The position numbers and the translations under genes were made by a program. 40,783 nucleotides of DNA from Planosporangium mesophilum (GTDB lineage Bacteria; Actinomycetota; Actinomycetes; Mycobacteriales; Micromonosporaceae). The notes beneath the pieces are model-generated. The model had not been told where the DNA came from. It made no database searches and was given only the letters and a program-made list of their open reading frames with translations. Below, piece by piece: positions 33,069 to 40,783 of the stretch. Every line of letters starts with the position of its first letter. Position 1 is the stretch's first letter. Location of the stretch: NCBI RefSeq assembly GCF_016863255.1, contig NZ_BOON01000069.1:1-40783 (forward strand). The letters run 5' to 3'.

Positions 33069-33986
33069 ATGCTCGACGTGACCCGCCTCCGGGTGCTTGC
33101 CGCGGTCGCCCGGCACGGCTCGGTGACCGCCGCGGCAGAGGCGCTGCGGTACGCCCAGCCGTCGGTCAGTCACCACCTCGCCCGCCTGGAGGCCGAGACC
33201 GGAGCGCGACTGGTGCAGCGGGTCGGCCGAGGGGTCCGGCTGACCGCCGCGGGCCGACTGCTCGCCGAGCGGGCCGAGGAGATCCTCGGGCGGCTGTCCG
33301 CCGCCGAGTCCGAGTTGGCCGAGGTCACCGGCGTACGGGCCGGGCGGGTCCGGCTGGCCGCGTTCCCGTCCGCGCTGGGCACGTTCGTCCCTCGCGGTGC
33401 GAAGGCGTTCGCCGCCGCGCACCCGGGGGTCCGGCTGGAGTTCGTCGAGGCCGAGCCGCCGGACGCGCTGCGCATGCTGCGGGCAGGTGAGGTGGACGTG
33501 GCGGTGGCGTTCGAGTACGCCGGGGCGGCCGTACCGGCCGGTGACGGCGTGCGCCGGCTGCCCCTGCTCACCGAGCCGATCTTCCTGGTGACCGCCGCGG
33601 ACGCAGTGGTCGCCGCGGACGCAGTGGTCGCCGCGGACGCGCCGGCCGCTTCGAGTGGCCTGACCGGGTACGCCGACGCCGCCTGGATCGGCGGCTGCGA
33701 GCGCTGCCGGGCGCACCTGCTGTCCGCCTGCGCCGAGGCCGGCTTCGCGCCGAACATCGCGTTCACCACCGACGACTTCGTGGCGGTACAGGCGCTGGTC
33801 GCCGCCGGGCTGGGCGTGACCACGCTGCCTGAGCTGGCCCTGACGGCCCACCGCCACCCGGCGGTACGGGCGGAGGCGCTGCCCGGGATGAGCCGGGAGG
33901 TCTTCGCCGCCGTGTACGGCGAGCCGCCCGACCCGCCGGCCACGACCGCGCTGGTACGCCAGCTCACCGCCGCCGCCCGGCCGTGA
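33069..33986 (+). CDS. LysR-family transcriptional regulator
   Basis: Protein of 305 residues. The N-terminal winged HTH (1-60) is canonical: LDVTRLRVLAAVARHGSVTAAAEALRYAQPSVSHHLARLE. The effector-binding domain (about 90-300) is a periplasmic-binding-like fold (GRVRLAAFPSALGTFVP, EVDVAVAFEY, FTTDDFVAVQALVAAGLGVTTLPEL). An 18-base tandem duplication (33603-33638) inserts two extra DAVVAA units in the middle of that domain. It is divergent from the dehydratase gene with 85 bases between, the usual layout for a LysR regulator and its target. Confidence 0.92.
   Translation: MLDVTRLRVLAAVARHGSVTAAAEALRYAQPSVSHHLARLEAETGARLVQRVGRGVRLTAAGRLLAERAEEILGRLSAAESELAEVTGVRAGRVRLAAFPSALGTFVPRGAKAFAAAHPGVRLEFVEAEPPDALRMLRAGEVDVAVAFEYAGAAVPAGDGVRRLPLLTEPIFLVTAADAVVAADAVVAADAPAASSGLTGYADAAWIGGCERCRAHLLSACAEAGFAPNIAFTTDDFVAVQALVAAGLGVTTLPELALTAHRHPAVRAEALPGMSREVFAAVYGEPPDPPATTALVRQLTAAARP
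33603..33638 (+). repeat. In-frame 18-base duplication in the LysR gene
   Basis: Two identical copies of GCAGTGGTCGCCGCGGAC, preceded by a half copy GCCGCGGAC. They encode AVVAAD twice, placed between the last strand of subdomain 1 and the hinge of the effector domain. Identity at the DNA level points to a recent event. Confidence 0.9.
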
Positions 33987-33989
33987 TCG

Positions 33990-34760
33990 TTACGGGCGCA
34001 GCGCGGTGAGCAGCGGGATCGCGGCGATCTTCTCCTCGGTCAGCTCCGACCACCGGATCCCGCCCTCGGGCCGCGGGCCCCGCGCCGCGCGGCAGTCGAT
34101 CACCCGCTCCGGCGTCACAACGAGATCGACGGGTACGTCGTGAGCCGTCACCGGTACCGCGCCGGCCGGGCGTACCTGCAGTTCGTGGACCGTGGTGACG
34201 ACCAGCGTGCGCGGGCCGATCAGACCGGCCGCCGAAGCCAGCGCGTACTCCAGGTCCGCGAAGCCCCCGCCCTTGCCCAGCCGCGCCCCGTCCTCGCCGA
34301 CCGCGACGCAGCCGGTGACGACGAGGTCGACCGCCGACAGGTCCGTCACCGCGATCCGCCGGGCCGATCGGGTCGCGCCACTGATCGAGGCCGCCTTGCG
34401 CGGCGGGTCGGTGAGGTGGTCGGGGTCGAGCAGGAAGAACGGGTCGGGCTCGGCGAGGCGCGGCACCGCCATGTACACCGTCTTGCCGTCCTGCAGCGCC
34501 CGCTGGCGTACCGGAAGCTGCGCCGAGTCGGGGTTGGCCTTGACGGTCTCGGCGCCGCCCCACTCCGGCCTGGCGCGAAGCAGCTCGGCGGCCGCCTCCG
34601 CGCCGACGAAGTTCGAGATGCGGCCGGGCGCACCGGGGAAACGGGCGACCCGTGCGGCGGTCAGCGCGGCCCATACCTCTTCGCGCAGCGCCGCCTTCGC
34701 CGCGAGCAGGTCGGGATCGCCCCCGGCGTCGTGGCCGTGGCGAGGAGCGCGTCGTGGCAT
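33990..34760 (-). CDS. 5-formyltetrahydrofolate cyclo-ligase family protein
   Basis: Protein of 256 residues. The 5-FTHF cyclo-ligase fold is recognised by a Lys/Arg-rich first helix (AAKAALREEVWAAL), KTVYMAVPRL, DLVVTGCVAVGEDGARLGKGGGFADLEYA (the Gly-rich phosphate-binding loop) and a C-terminal VVTPERVIDC. It corresponds to the COG0212 subgroup with ISNFVGAEAAAELL in the N-terminal half. The enzyme converts 5-formyl-THF to 5,10-methenyl-THF with ATP, although this subgroup may have another substrate. ATG at 34760 chosen; a longer frame exists. It is convergent with the LysR gene and divergent from the MoxR gene. Confidence 0.82.
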   Translation of the reverse strand: MPRRAPRHGHDAGGDPDLLAAKAALREEVWAALTAARVARFPGAPGRISNFVGAEAAAELLRARPEWGGAETVKANPDSAQLPVRQRALQDGKTVYMAVPRLAEPDPFFLLDPDHLTDPPRKAASISGATRSARRIAVTDLSAVDLVVTGCVAVGEDGARLGKGGGFADLEYALASAAGLIGPRTLVVTTVHELQVRPAGAVPVTAHDVPVDLVVTPERVIDCRAARGPRPEGGIRWSELTEEKIAAIPLLTALRP

Positions 34761-34882
34761 GCGGCGTACCCTACCGTCGCGGATGACCTGACCGGCTTGG
34801 CGGCGGCCCGGAGGCACGGTGCAAGGCTGATCGGGGCCCCACCCTGTCAGCGCTTGTCACAATCGCGAGCTAGCGTCGATGC

Positions 34883-36298
34883 GTGACAGAAACGGTTGTG
34901 CCCACCCCACCGTCCGATCTGCCGCGCACGCTCGGCGAACTGCGTGCCAGCGGCCACCGGTACCGCACCGTCAAGCAGGAGCTACGCGAGAACCTCATCG
35001 CTCGGCTCCGCGACGGCGCCCCGCGCTTTCCCGGCGTCGTCGGGTACGGGGATACGGTCCTGCCCGAGCTCGAGCGCGCCCTGCTCGCCGGTCACGACGT
35101 GGTCCTGCTCGGCGAGCGCGGGCAGGGCAAGACGCGGGTGATGCGGTCGCTGATCGCGCTGCTCGACGAGTGGACGCCGGTGATCGCCGGCTCGGAGCTG
35201 AACGAGCACCCGTTCCACCCGATCACTCCGGGGTCACTGCGCCAGACCGTCGAGTACGGCGACGACCTGCCGGTCCGGTGGCTGCACCGGTCGATGCGCT
35301 ACGGCGAGAAGCTCGCCACGCCCGACACCAGCGTCGGTGACCTGATCGGCGACGTCGACCCGATCCGGGTGGCCCAGGGTCGTACCCTCGGTGACCCGGA
35401 GACCATCCACTTCGGACTCGTACCCCGTACCAACCGGGGCATCTTCGCCGTCAACGAGCTGCCCGACCTGGCCGAGCGGATTCAGGTCTCGCTGCTCAAC
35501 GTGCTGGAGGAGCGCGACATCCAGATCCGCGGGTACCAGCTCCGCCTGCCGCTGGACCTGCTGCTGGTGGCGAGCGCCAACCCGGAGGACTACACCAACC
35601 GCGGCCGGATCATCACGCCGCTCAAGGACCGGTTCGGCGCCGAGATCCGTACCCACTACCCGCTCGACCTCGACCTGGAGACCGAGCTGATCCAGCAGGA
35701 GGCCGAGGTCGTCGCGGCCGTACCCGAGCACCTGCTGGAGGTGCTGGCCCGGTTCACCCGCGCGGTCCGCGAGGCGCCGTCGGTCGACGCCCGGTCCGGT
35801 GTGTCGGCCCGGTTCGCCATCGCCGCGGCGGAGACCGTCGCCGCCTCGGCGCTGCGCCGCGCCGGCCTGCTGGGCGAGGACGAGCCGGTCGCCCGGGTCT
35901 GCGACACCGTCTCGGTCACCAGCACGCTGCGGGGCAAGGTGGAGTTCGAGAGCGGCGAGGAGGGCCGGGAGGTCGAGATCCTCGCCCACCTGCTGCGGAT
36001 CGCGACCGCCGAGACGTTCCACTCCCGCCTGGCCGGGATCGACCTGTCCGGCTTCACCAACCTGGTCGCCGAGGGCAGCGTCATCGAGACCGGTGAACTG
36101 GTCAGCGCCGACGAACTGCTGCGCCAGGTCGGCACCGTGCCGGGGCTGGCGAAGGTGCTCGACCGGCTCGGGCTCGGCGACGCGCCCAGTCGCGGCGAGG
36201 CCGCGGCCGGAATCGAGTTCGTCCTGGAGGGACTGCACCTGACACGCCGGCTGTCCAAGGACCTCACCGACAACGGCCGGACCGTGTACGGAGTCTGA
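34883..36298 (+). CDS. MoxR/magnesium-chelatase-type AAA+ ATPase
   Basis: Cytosolic ATPase of 471 residues. Walker A GERGQGKTR at 77-85 (Lys83), Walker B region GIFAVNELPDLAERIQVSLLNVLEERDIQIRG with the ELPDL motif replacing the classical DE, sensor 1 in LLVASANPEDYT, and arginine-finger area PLKDRFGAEIRTHYPL. The C-terminal third is helical. MoxR ATPases work as chaperones with VWA-domain partners, here the next gene, whose start adjoins this stop. GTG start at 34883, close after a GC-rich stretch, with no ribosome site. Target of the pair is unknown. Confidence 0.9.
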   Translation: MTETVVPTPPSDLPRTLGELRASGHRYRTVKQELRENLIARLRDGAPRFPGVVGYGDTVLPELERALLAGHDVVLLGERGQGKTRVMRSLIALLDEWTPVIAGSELNEHPFHPITPGSLRQTVEYGDDLPVRWLHRSMRYGEKLATPDTSVGDLIGDVDPIRVAQGRTLGDPETIHFGLVPRTNRGIFAVNELPDLAERIQVSLLNVLEERDIQIRGYQLRLPLDLLLVASANPEDYTNRGRIITPLKDRFGAEIRTHYPLDLDLETELIQQEAEVVAAVPEHLLEVLARFTRAVREAPSVDARSGVSARFAIAAAETVAASALRRAGLLGEDEPVARVCDTVSVTSTLRGKVEFESGEEGREVEILAHLLRIATAETFHSRLAGIDLSGFTNLVAEGSVIETGELVSADELLRQVGTVPGLAKVLDRLGLGDAPSRGEAAAGIEFVLEGLHLTRRLSKDLTDNGRTVYGV

Positions 36299-38260
36299 GT
36301 GATGGCGACCAACCGGTACCGGTACGGGGAGTGGCGCGGCGGGCCCGACCCGCTCGCGCCGCCGTACGACGTGCGCGCCGCCGTGGACGCGGTCGGCAAC
36401 GACGTGCTGGCCGGCGGCAGCCTGCGGGACGCGCTGCGCAACCTGCTGCGCCGAGGCCCGCAGGGCGACCGTGGCCTGGACGACCTGGCCGCCCGGGCCC
36501 GCCGGATGCGCCGCGAGGCGCTGCGGCGCGGCAACCTGGACGGCGCGGTCACCAGGGCGCAGGCGCTGCTCGACCAGGCGCTCGCCGCCGAGCGGGACGA
36601 GCTGGGCCGCCGCGACGACTCCGATGCCCGGTTCGCCGAGGCAATGCTCGACAACCTGCCCCGGTCCACCGCCCGGGCGGTGGAGGAGCTGTCGGAGTAC
36701 GACTGGTCCAGCGACGAGGCGCGCCAGATGTACCAGCAGATCCTCGACGGGCTGCGCCGCGACGTCCTCGAACAGCGGTTCGCGGGGATGCGCGACGCGC
36801 TGCGGGGGATGTCCGACCCGCAGGCGAACCAGCGGCTCAAGGACATGATGGGCGACCTCAACGACCTGCTGGCCCGGCACGCCCGCGGTGAGGACACCAC
36901 CGACGCGTTCCGCGAGTTCATGGCCGAGCACGGCGAGTTCTTCCCGGAGAACCCGCAGTCGGTCGACGAACTGGTCGACGCGCTCGCCCGGCGCGCCGCC
37001 GCCGGCGAGCGACTGATGCGGTCGCTGTCGCCGCAGCAGCGCGAAGAGCTGTCACAGCTCATGGCGCAGGCGTTCGGCGACGCCGGCCTGGCCACCGAGA
37101 TGGCCGCGCTCACCGACAACCTCCGCGCGCTGCGCCCCGACCTGCCGTGGGGGCGCCGTGAGCAGATGCGCGGCCAGCAGGAGCTCGGGTACGGCGAGGC
37201 CGCCGGGGCCCTGGAGGAGATCGCCGACCTCGACGACCTGTTGGACCAGCTCGGCCAGGAGCACCCCGGCGCGACCCTCGACGACATCGACGTCGAGGCC
37301 GTGGAGCGCAACCTCGGCCGGGGCTCGGGCGACGACGTACGGCGGCTGCGGGAACTGGAGCGCGAGCTGCGCCGCCAGGGCTGGGTGACGCGCGGCCCGG
37401 ACGGGCTGACGCTCAGCCCGAAGGCGCTGCGCCGGCTCGGCGGCACCGCCCTGCGTACGGTCTTCTCCCAGCTCGACGGCGGCCGGCGCGGCCAGCACGA
37501 CCTGCGCTCCGCCGGCGCCGCGGGCGAGATCACCGGGGCGTCCCGGCGCTGGGAGTACGGCGACGAGCAGCCGCTCGACGTGGTCCGTACGGTCGGCAAC
37601 GCGGTCCGGCGGGCGGGACCGGCCACCCCGGTGGCCCTGGCCGTCGAGGACTTCGAGGTCGTCGAGACCGAACGCCGGGCGTCGGCGGCGGTGGCGCTCT
37701 GCGTCGACCTGTCGTTCTCGATGATCTCGGAGGGGCGCTGGGGGCCGATGAAGCAGACCGCGCTCGCGCTGTCCCACCTCGTCGCCACCCGCTTCCCACA
37801 GGACGCGCTGCAGATCGTCGGCTTCGGCCGGTACGCGATGACGCTGTCGCAGACCGAACTCGCCGCCATCGAGCCGGACATGGTGCAGGGCACCAACCTC
37901 CAGCACGCGCTGAGGCTCGCCGGCCGGCACCTGCGCAGCCACCCCGAGTCGGAGCCGGTCGTCCTGGTCGTCACCGACGGCGAGCCGACCGCGCACCTGT
38001 CCGACGACGGGGAGGCGGTGTTCTGCTGGCCGCCCCTGCACGAGACCATCCGCGCCACCGTGTCCGAAGTGGACAACCTGACCCGGTACGGTGCGACGCT
38101 CAACCTGTTCATGCTCGGCGCGGAGCCGGGTCTGCGCCGGTTCGTCGACGCGGTGGCCAGGCGAAGCGGCGGGCGGGTGTTCACCCCGGACGCCGAGGAC
38201 CTGGGCCGGTACGTGGTCGACGACTACCTCCGGGCGAGGCGCGGACGCCGGGGCCGGTGA
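36299..38260 (+). CDS. VWA-domain protein, partner of the MoxR ATPase
   Basis: Cytosolic protein of 653 residues. The N-terminal two thirds are helical and charged (RDALRNLLRRGPQGDRGLDDLAARARRMR and more). The von Willebrand A domain occupies about 462-640, with the MIDAS motif Asp470-Leu-Ser472-Phe-Ser474, the conserved Thr in MVQGTNLQHALRLA and the Asp in VLVVTDGEPTA. It is paired with the upstream AAA+ ATPase as in MoxR-VWA systems and Mg-chelatase I/D subunits. GTG 36299 and ATG 36302 follow the ATPase stop at once, so translation is coupled. No chelatase H subunit lies nearby, so a metal-chelatase role is not supported. Confidence 0.9.
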   Translation: MMATNRYRYGEWRGGPDPLAPPYDVRAAVDAVGNDVLAGGSLRDALRNLLRRGPQGDRGLDDLAARARRMRREALRRGNLDGAVTRAQALLDQALAAERDELGRRDDSDARFAEAMLDNLPRSTARAVEELSEYDWSSDEARQMYQQILDGLRRDVLEQRFAGMRDALRGMSDPQANQRLKDMMGDLNDLLARHARGEDTTDAFREFMAEHGEFFPENPQSVDELVDALARRAAAGERLMRSLSPQQREELSQLMAQAFGDAGLATEMAALTDNLRALRPDLPWGRREQMRGQQELGYGEAAGALEEIADLDDLLDQLGQEHPGATLDDIDVEAVERNLGRGSGDDVRRLRELERELRRQGWVTRGPDGLTLSPKALRRLGGTALRTVFSQLDGGRRGQHDLRSAGAAGEITGASRRWEYGDEQPLDVVRTVGNAVRRAGPATPVALAVEDFEVVETERRASAAVALCVDLSFSMISEGRWGPMKQTALALSHLVATRFPQDALQIVGFGRYAMTLSQTELAAIEPDMVQGTNLQHALRLAGRHLRSHPESEPVVLVVTDGEPTAHLSDDGEAVFCWPPLHETIRATVSEVDNLTRYGATLNLFMLGAEPGLRRFVDAVARRSGGRVFTPDAEDLGRYVVDDYLRARRGRRGR

Positions 38261-38298
38261 TCGCGCGGCTCATCGCCAGTACCGCGGCCACCCACTGA

Positions 38299-38317
38299 TG
38301 TCACCCCGGGGTTGACA
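38299..38317. promoter_or_regulatory. Operator-like palindrome O1
   Basis: TGTCACCCCGGGGTTGACA is an almost perfect 19-base palindrome. Its right arm contains TTGACA, which fits a -35 box. The same sequence in inverse orientation recurs at 38354-38372. Centres are 55 bases apart, roughly five helical turns, so two dimers would lie on the same DNA face. Confidence 0.62.
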
Positions 38318-38341
38318 GCGCGCCTTGTGGACGGCCATCCT
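38312..38341 (+). promoter_or_regulatory. Candidate leaderless promoter of the HTH gene
   Basis: TTGACA (38312-38317), 18-base spacer, then CATCCT (38336-38341), close to the actinobacterial TAnnnT. The ATG at 38348 lies seven bases past the -10, so transcription would begin at or next to the start codon; there is no good ribosome site, which agrees. Confidence 0.5.
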
Positions 38342-38347
38342 GAGGCG

Positions 38348-38782
38348 ATGAAGCGTCAACCCAGGGGTGACAACTCGGCCTGGGACGAGGTCCTCGCCCA
38401 CCGACCCACCGACGTACGAGACGACGTCCGCGCCCGGCTCGTGGAGAGCGGTCTCACCCCCGAGCGTGTACGGGAGGTGCTGGCCGACGGCGGCGACGTC
38501 CTGTACGCCACCGCGAAGAGCGGCGAGGAGGACTGGGCGAACCGCTTCGGTGGGCCGCTGGCCGTGGCGCTGCTCGCGGCGGAGGTGAGCGCGTTCGCCG
38601 CCCACCTCAATTCACGGGCATCGGCGGTACGGGCCCTCGCCGTGGATTCCCTGCTCGACGATTTCAGCGCCGTGACCGTGGCCGCACGCCTCGGCGTGTC
38701 GCGACAGAAGGTCTACGACATCAGCCGGGGAAACCTCAGCGCCTCCTTCATCGATCGCGTCCCCTGGAGCAGCCATGAATGA
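38348..38782 (+). CDS. HTH DNA-binding protein, possibly autoregulated
   Basis: Soluble protein of 144 residues. The main part is helical (DVRDDVRARLVESGLTPERVREVL; PLAVALLAAEVSAFAAHL). The C-terminus (about 100-135) has an HTH: DDFSAVTVAARLGVSRQKVYDISRG. I do not recognise a named family. The ATG at 38348 has no ribosome site and appears to be the first base of the transcript. Operator-like palindromes lie at the -35 and inside codons 3-9, so the protein may repress its own promoter (inference). Its end overlaps the start of the membrane protein gene by eight bases; the two are one transcription unit. Confidence 0.75.
   Translation: MKRQPRGDNSAWDEVLAHRPTDVRDDVRARLVESGLTPERVREVLADGGDVLYATAKSGEEDWANRFGGPLAVALLAAEVSAFAAHLNSRASAVRALAVDSLLDDFSAVTVAARLGVSRQKVYDISRGNLSASFIDRVPWSSHE
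38354..38372. promoter_or_regulatory. Operator-like palindrome O2 inside the HTH gene
   Basis: CGTCAACCCAGGGGTGACA matches the reverse complement of O1 in 17 of 19 positions. It spans codons 3-9 of the gene, just downstream of the predicted transcription start, where a bound repressor would block elongation. Confidence 0.6.
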
Positions 38783-39452
38783 CGTCACCGAACTCGTCGA
38801 TCTCCCCGACCCCGCCGTACAACCACTCGTACACCCGCTGGACCTGCCCGAAGCCCGGCGGCCGTTCCGGATCTCCTGGCTGATCGCGGCGTTGACCGGC
38901 CCGCCCGTCGGCCTGTGCGTAGCGGCGCTGGTCTGGTTCGCCAGCCACAGCTACGTCGGGCCGCTGCTCGCCGGCGCCACGCTCATCGGCTTCGGCCACC
39001 TCGCCAGCCGCTACTTCCGGGCACAGGCGTGGGAGTACATCCCCCGCAAGCGGCAGGACCGGCAGCGGCCACTGCCCGCGGCCTGGGAACTCGCGTCGGG
39101 CCTCGTGTTCGCCGCCGCGCTCGCCGCGGCCCTGCTGCTGCTGGCGTACCGGCTCGACCGGCCCGACGTCGCGGTCGAGGTACGCGAGTTCACCATCGGC
39201 ATGGGCGCCGCCGCCGCCGCGCTGGTCGTCATCGACTTCCTCGGTACGCTGCTGCGCCGGCCCAGGTCGGCACTGTTCACGCTGCCCGCGGTCGTCGCCG
39301 TCGTCGTGAGCATCGCCGTCGCCTACGCCATCCTGCTGGACTCAGCCAGAGGTCCGTCGGCCACCCTGTGGTGGGGCGTCGGGACGATGCTCGTCGCGGG
39401 TGCCGGCATCGGGGCCTGGAAGCTGGCTTCTTCGCGCTCAGCCAGGGGATAG
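38775..39452 (+). CDS. Six-helix integral membrane protein, unknown function
   Basis: Protein of 225 residues. A 30-residue acidic, Pro-rich N-terminus (VTELVDLPDPAVQPLVHPLDLPEARR) precedes helices at about 34-56, 60-80, 102-124, 135-158, 163-187 and 193-215. A basic loop (RKRQDRQRPLP) between helices 2 and 3 points to the cytoplasm. No family is recognised. The ATG overlaps the end of the HTH gene, so the two are co-translated and the HTH protein probably controls its level, or senses a state of this protein. Confidence 0.7.
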   Translation: MNDVTELVDLPDPAVQPLVHPLDLPEARRPFRISWLIAALTGPPVGLCVAALVWFASHSYVGPLLAGATLIGFGHLASRYFRAQAWEYIPRKRQDRQRPLPAAWELASGLVFAAALAAALLLLAYRLDRPDVAVEVREFTIGMGAAAAALVVIDFLGTLLRRPRSALFTLPAVVAVVVSIAVAYAILLDSARGPSATLWWGVGTMLVAGAGIGAWKLASSRSARG

Positions 39453-39625
39453 CGCGTCGAGGGTGGCGGGGGTTCGCGGCCGAGCCTCGGGATCACGGCG
39501 TTACCCATTTGTTGGGATTTACTCAGCGTCTCGCCCGACCGCCCGATGTGGGAACGGAATGCGGTGGTGCGGACGGTGTGCCCCATGCCGGTGATCAAGA
39601 GCTGCTTGCGTGAGTGGGAGAGATG
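39453..39625. other. Intergenic region before the chemoreceptor gene
   Basis: About 170 bases without a supported gene. It is less GC-rich than its neighbours around 39500-39530 (TACCCATTTGTTGGGATTTACTC), which is where a promoter would be expected; I could not identify a flagellar-type sigma promoter with certainty. The GGGAGA ribosome site of the receptor is at 39616-39621. Confidence 0.4.
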
Positions 39626-40783
39626 ATGGCTGTGCCGGACAAGGTTGGCGCGTCGGCGTTGGGTGGGTTCGGCCGCTGGGTGGCCAACCGGCGCATGAAC
39701 ACGAAAATCCTGATCGTGATCGGGCTTCTCGCTGTCACAGCGGGTGGTGTGGGCACCCTGTCGCTGACGAAGATGTCGGCGCTCAACAGCACGGCGACGT
39801 CGCTGTACGTGGGCGGCCTGCTACCCCTGCAACACATCGAGGAGGTGGTGATCGACATGCGCGACACCCGCATGGATGTGTTGAACCAAGCGCTCTCGAC
39901 GACCGACGCGAACATGACCAAGTACGAGCAGGCGGTCAAGGACGACGACGCGAGATTCGCGGCCAGGCTGGCCATGTACGAGAAGGAGTCGGTGGCGCCG
40001 GAGTTGGTCACCCAGCTCCGCGCCGCCTGGGCGGACTACCAGCGTGACCGGCAGCAGATGATGGACGCCAGCCGGCGCAACGACTTCGCCACCATCGAGA
40101 AGGTGCGCGACACGGTCACCGCACCGCAGATCGCCAAGGCCTCGGCGATCGCCGATCAGATCGTCTCCCGGGAGACGGCCGACGCCAAGCGCCGCAGCGA
40201 CTTGGCCACCGCGACGTACAACAGCGCCCGCACCACGACGATCACCTTCCTGACCGTCGGCCTGCTGCTGGCCGTGGCGTTCGGCCTGTTCGTGGCCCGC
40301 AACATCATCGGCTCCCTGCGCCGGGTGTCGGACGTGGTCGACGGGCTCGCCGCCGGTGACCTGACCCGGACGGCGGGCGTGTCCAGCCGTGACGAGATCG
40401 GCCAGATGGCCAGCGGCCTCGACACCGCCACCGCACGCCTGCGCGAGACCGTCACCACCATCGGGTCCAGTAGCGAGACGCTGGCCGGCGCCGCCCAGGA
40501 ACTGTCGGCGGTCAGCCAGCAGATCGCCGGTAGCGCCGAGGAGGCCAGCGCCCAGGCCGACAACGTGTCGGCCGCCGCCGAGCAGGTCTCACGCAACGTG
40601 GAGACGGTGTCGGCGGGTGCCGAGGAGATGAGCGCCTCGATCAGGGAGATCGCCAGCAACGCCACCGACGCCGCGCACGTGGCGCAGGGCGCGGTGAAGG
40701 CGGCCGAGCAGGCCAACGACACCATCTCCAAGCTGGGCCAGTCCAGCGCCGAGATCGGCGACGTGGTCAGGCTGATCACCTCG
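39626..40783 (+). CDS. Methyl-accepting chemotaxis protein, 3' end cut by window
   Basis: Transmembrane receptor; 386 codons are visible. TM1 at about 28-48 (ILIVIGLLAVTAGGVGTLSL); an extracytoplasmic four-helix-bundle sensor (about 49-190, with VVIDMRDTRMDVLNQAL typical of 4HB_MCP); TM2 at about 198-218 (FLTVGLLLAVAFGLFVA); a HAMP domain (about 219-272, LRRVSDVVDGLAAGDLTRT); then the beginning of the signalling coiled coil (SSSETLAGAAQELSAVSQQIAGSAEEASAQA). The hairpin tip that binds CheA/CheW lies beyond the window. ATG 39626 is preferred to ATG 39623 for its spacing to GGGAGA. It implies a chemotaxis system and motility at some stage of life; the ligand is unknown. Confidence 0.93.
   Translation, partial: MAVPDKVGASALGGFGRWVANRRMNTKILIVIGLLAVTAGGVGTLSLTKMSALNSTATSLYVGGLLPLQHIEEVVIDMRDTRMDVLNQALSTTDANMTKYEQAVKDDDARFAARLAMYEKESVAPELVTQLRAAWADYQRDRQQMMDASRRNDFATIEKVRDTVTAPQIAKASAIADQIVSRETADAKRRSDLATATYNSARTTTITFLTVGLLLAVAFGLFVARNIIGSLRRVSDVVDGLAAGDLTRTAGVSSRDEIGQMASGLDTATARLRETVTTIGSSSETLAGAAQELSAVSQQIAGSAEEASAQADNVSAAAEQVSRNVETVSAGAEEMSASIREIASNATDAAHVAQGAVKAAEQANDTISKLGQSSAEIGDVVRLITS

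Noticed and set aside
39540-39580. GGAAC-type ECF sigma promoter before the chemoreceptor
   Set aside because: A GGAAC occurs, but no convincing -10 element at the right distance was found.

Overview
The window reads as chromosomal DNA of a high-GC actinomycete, most likely from the Micromonosporaceae. This is inferred from strong GC bias at third codon positions, many GTG starts, GTGA/ATGA stop-start overlaps, frequent GTAC-containing codons, a GAGCGAAGCGAGCGG element that I associate with that family, and a gene set (actinobacterial HrpA, DUF6401-like protein, DUF427, DUF1206) typical of it. A methyl-accepting chemotaxis protein at the right edge suggests a motile member or relative. I saw no rRNA, tRNA, CRISPR array, transposase or phage gene. 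No gene-free gap exceeds 300 bases.

Layout. 1-3786 (minus): two tandem secreted S8 (subtilisin-like) proteases with C-terminal fascin-like beta-trefoil repeats, the first cut by the window edge. 3971-9207: a small ribbon-helix-helix regulator divergent from a MacAB-like export operon (adaptor, ATPase, permease), ending with a membrane protein that has a repeat-rich, charged cytoplasmic part and a DUF5666-like outer domain. 9284-11009 (minus): DUF427 protein and a CaCA-type cation antiporter. 11101-14130: a complete molybdate operon (HTH-TOBE regulator, modA, modB, modC) joined by 4-base overlaps. 14211-16642: low-affinity iron permease-like protein, MscS-like channel protein, DUF6401-like protein and a STAS anti-sigma-factor antagonist. 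16741-20700: HrpA helicase.

20733-24840 is the most unusual part. It holds an XRE regulator, a 77-residue unknown protein and a remnant of an HD-type protein on the minus strand. These abut an AT-richer island (about 22060-23760) carrying one 494-residue HTH protein with a degenerate Nudix-like motif and a TTA codon. A MT0933-type antitoxin gene, a ThuA-like gene and the tail of a lost SDR gene follow.

24856-30911: a small unknown protein, an F420/FMN-type PPOX enzyme, a solitary cytochrome oxidase subunit I with a long N-terminal extension, a double-PAP2 phosphatase, DUF1206 and a diacylglycerol kinase-like protein. 31058-34760: a micro-ORF coupled to a PP2C phosphatase, a serine/threonine dehydratase divergent from a LysR regulator, and a 5-formyl-THF cyclo-ligase. 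34883-38260: a MoxR-type AAA+ ATPase with its VWA partner. 38299-39452: an HTH protein with two matching operator-like palindromes around an apparently leaderless start, overlapping a six-helix membrane protein gene. The window ends inside a chemoreceptor gene.

Functional themes are secretion and export, metal and oxyanion uptake (Mo, Fe, Ca/Na), membrane-lipid chemistry, and signalling. Names come from motif reading and memory of protein families; no database search was possible.
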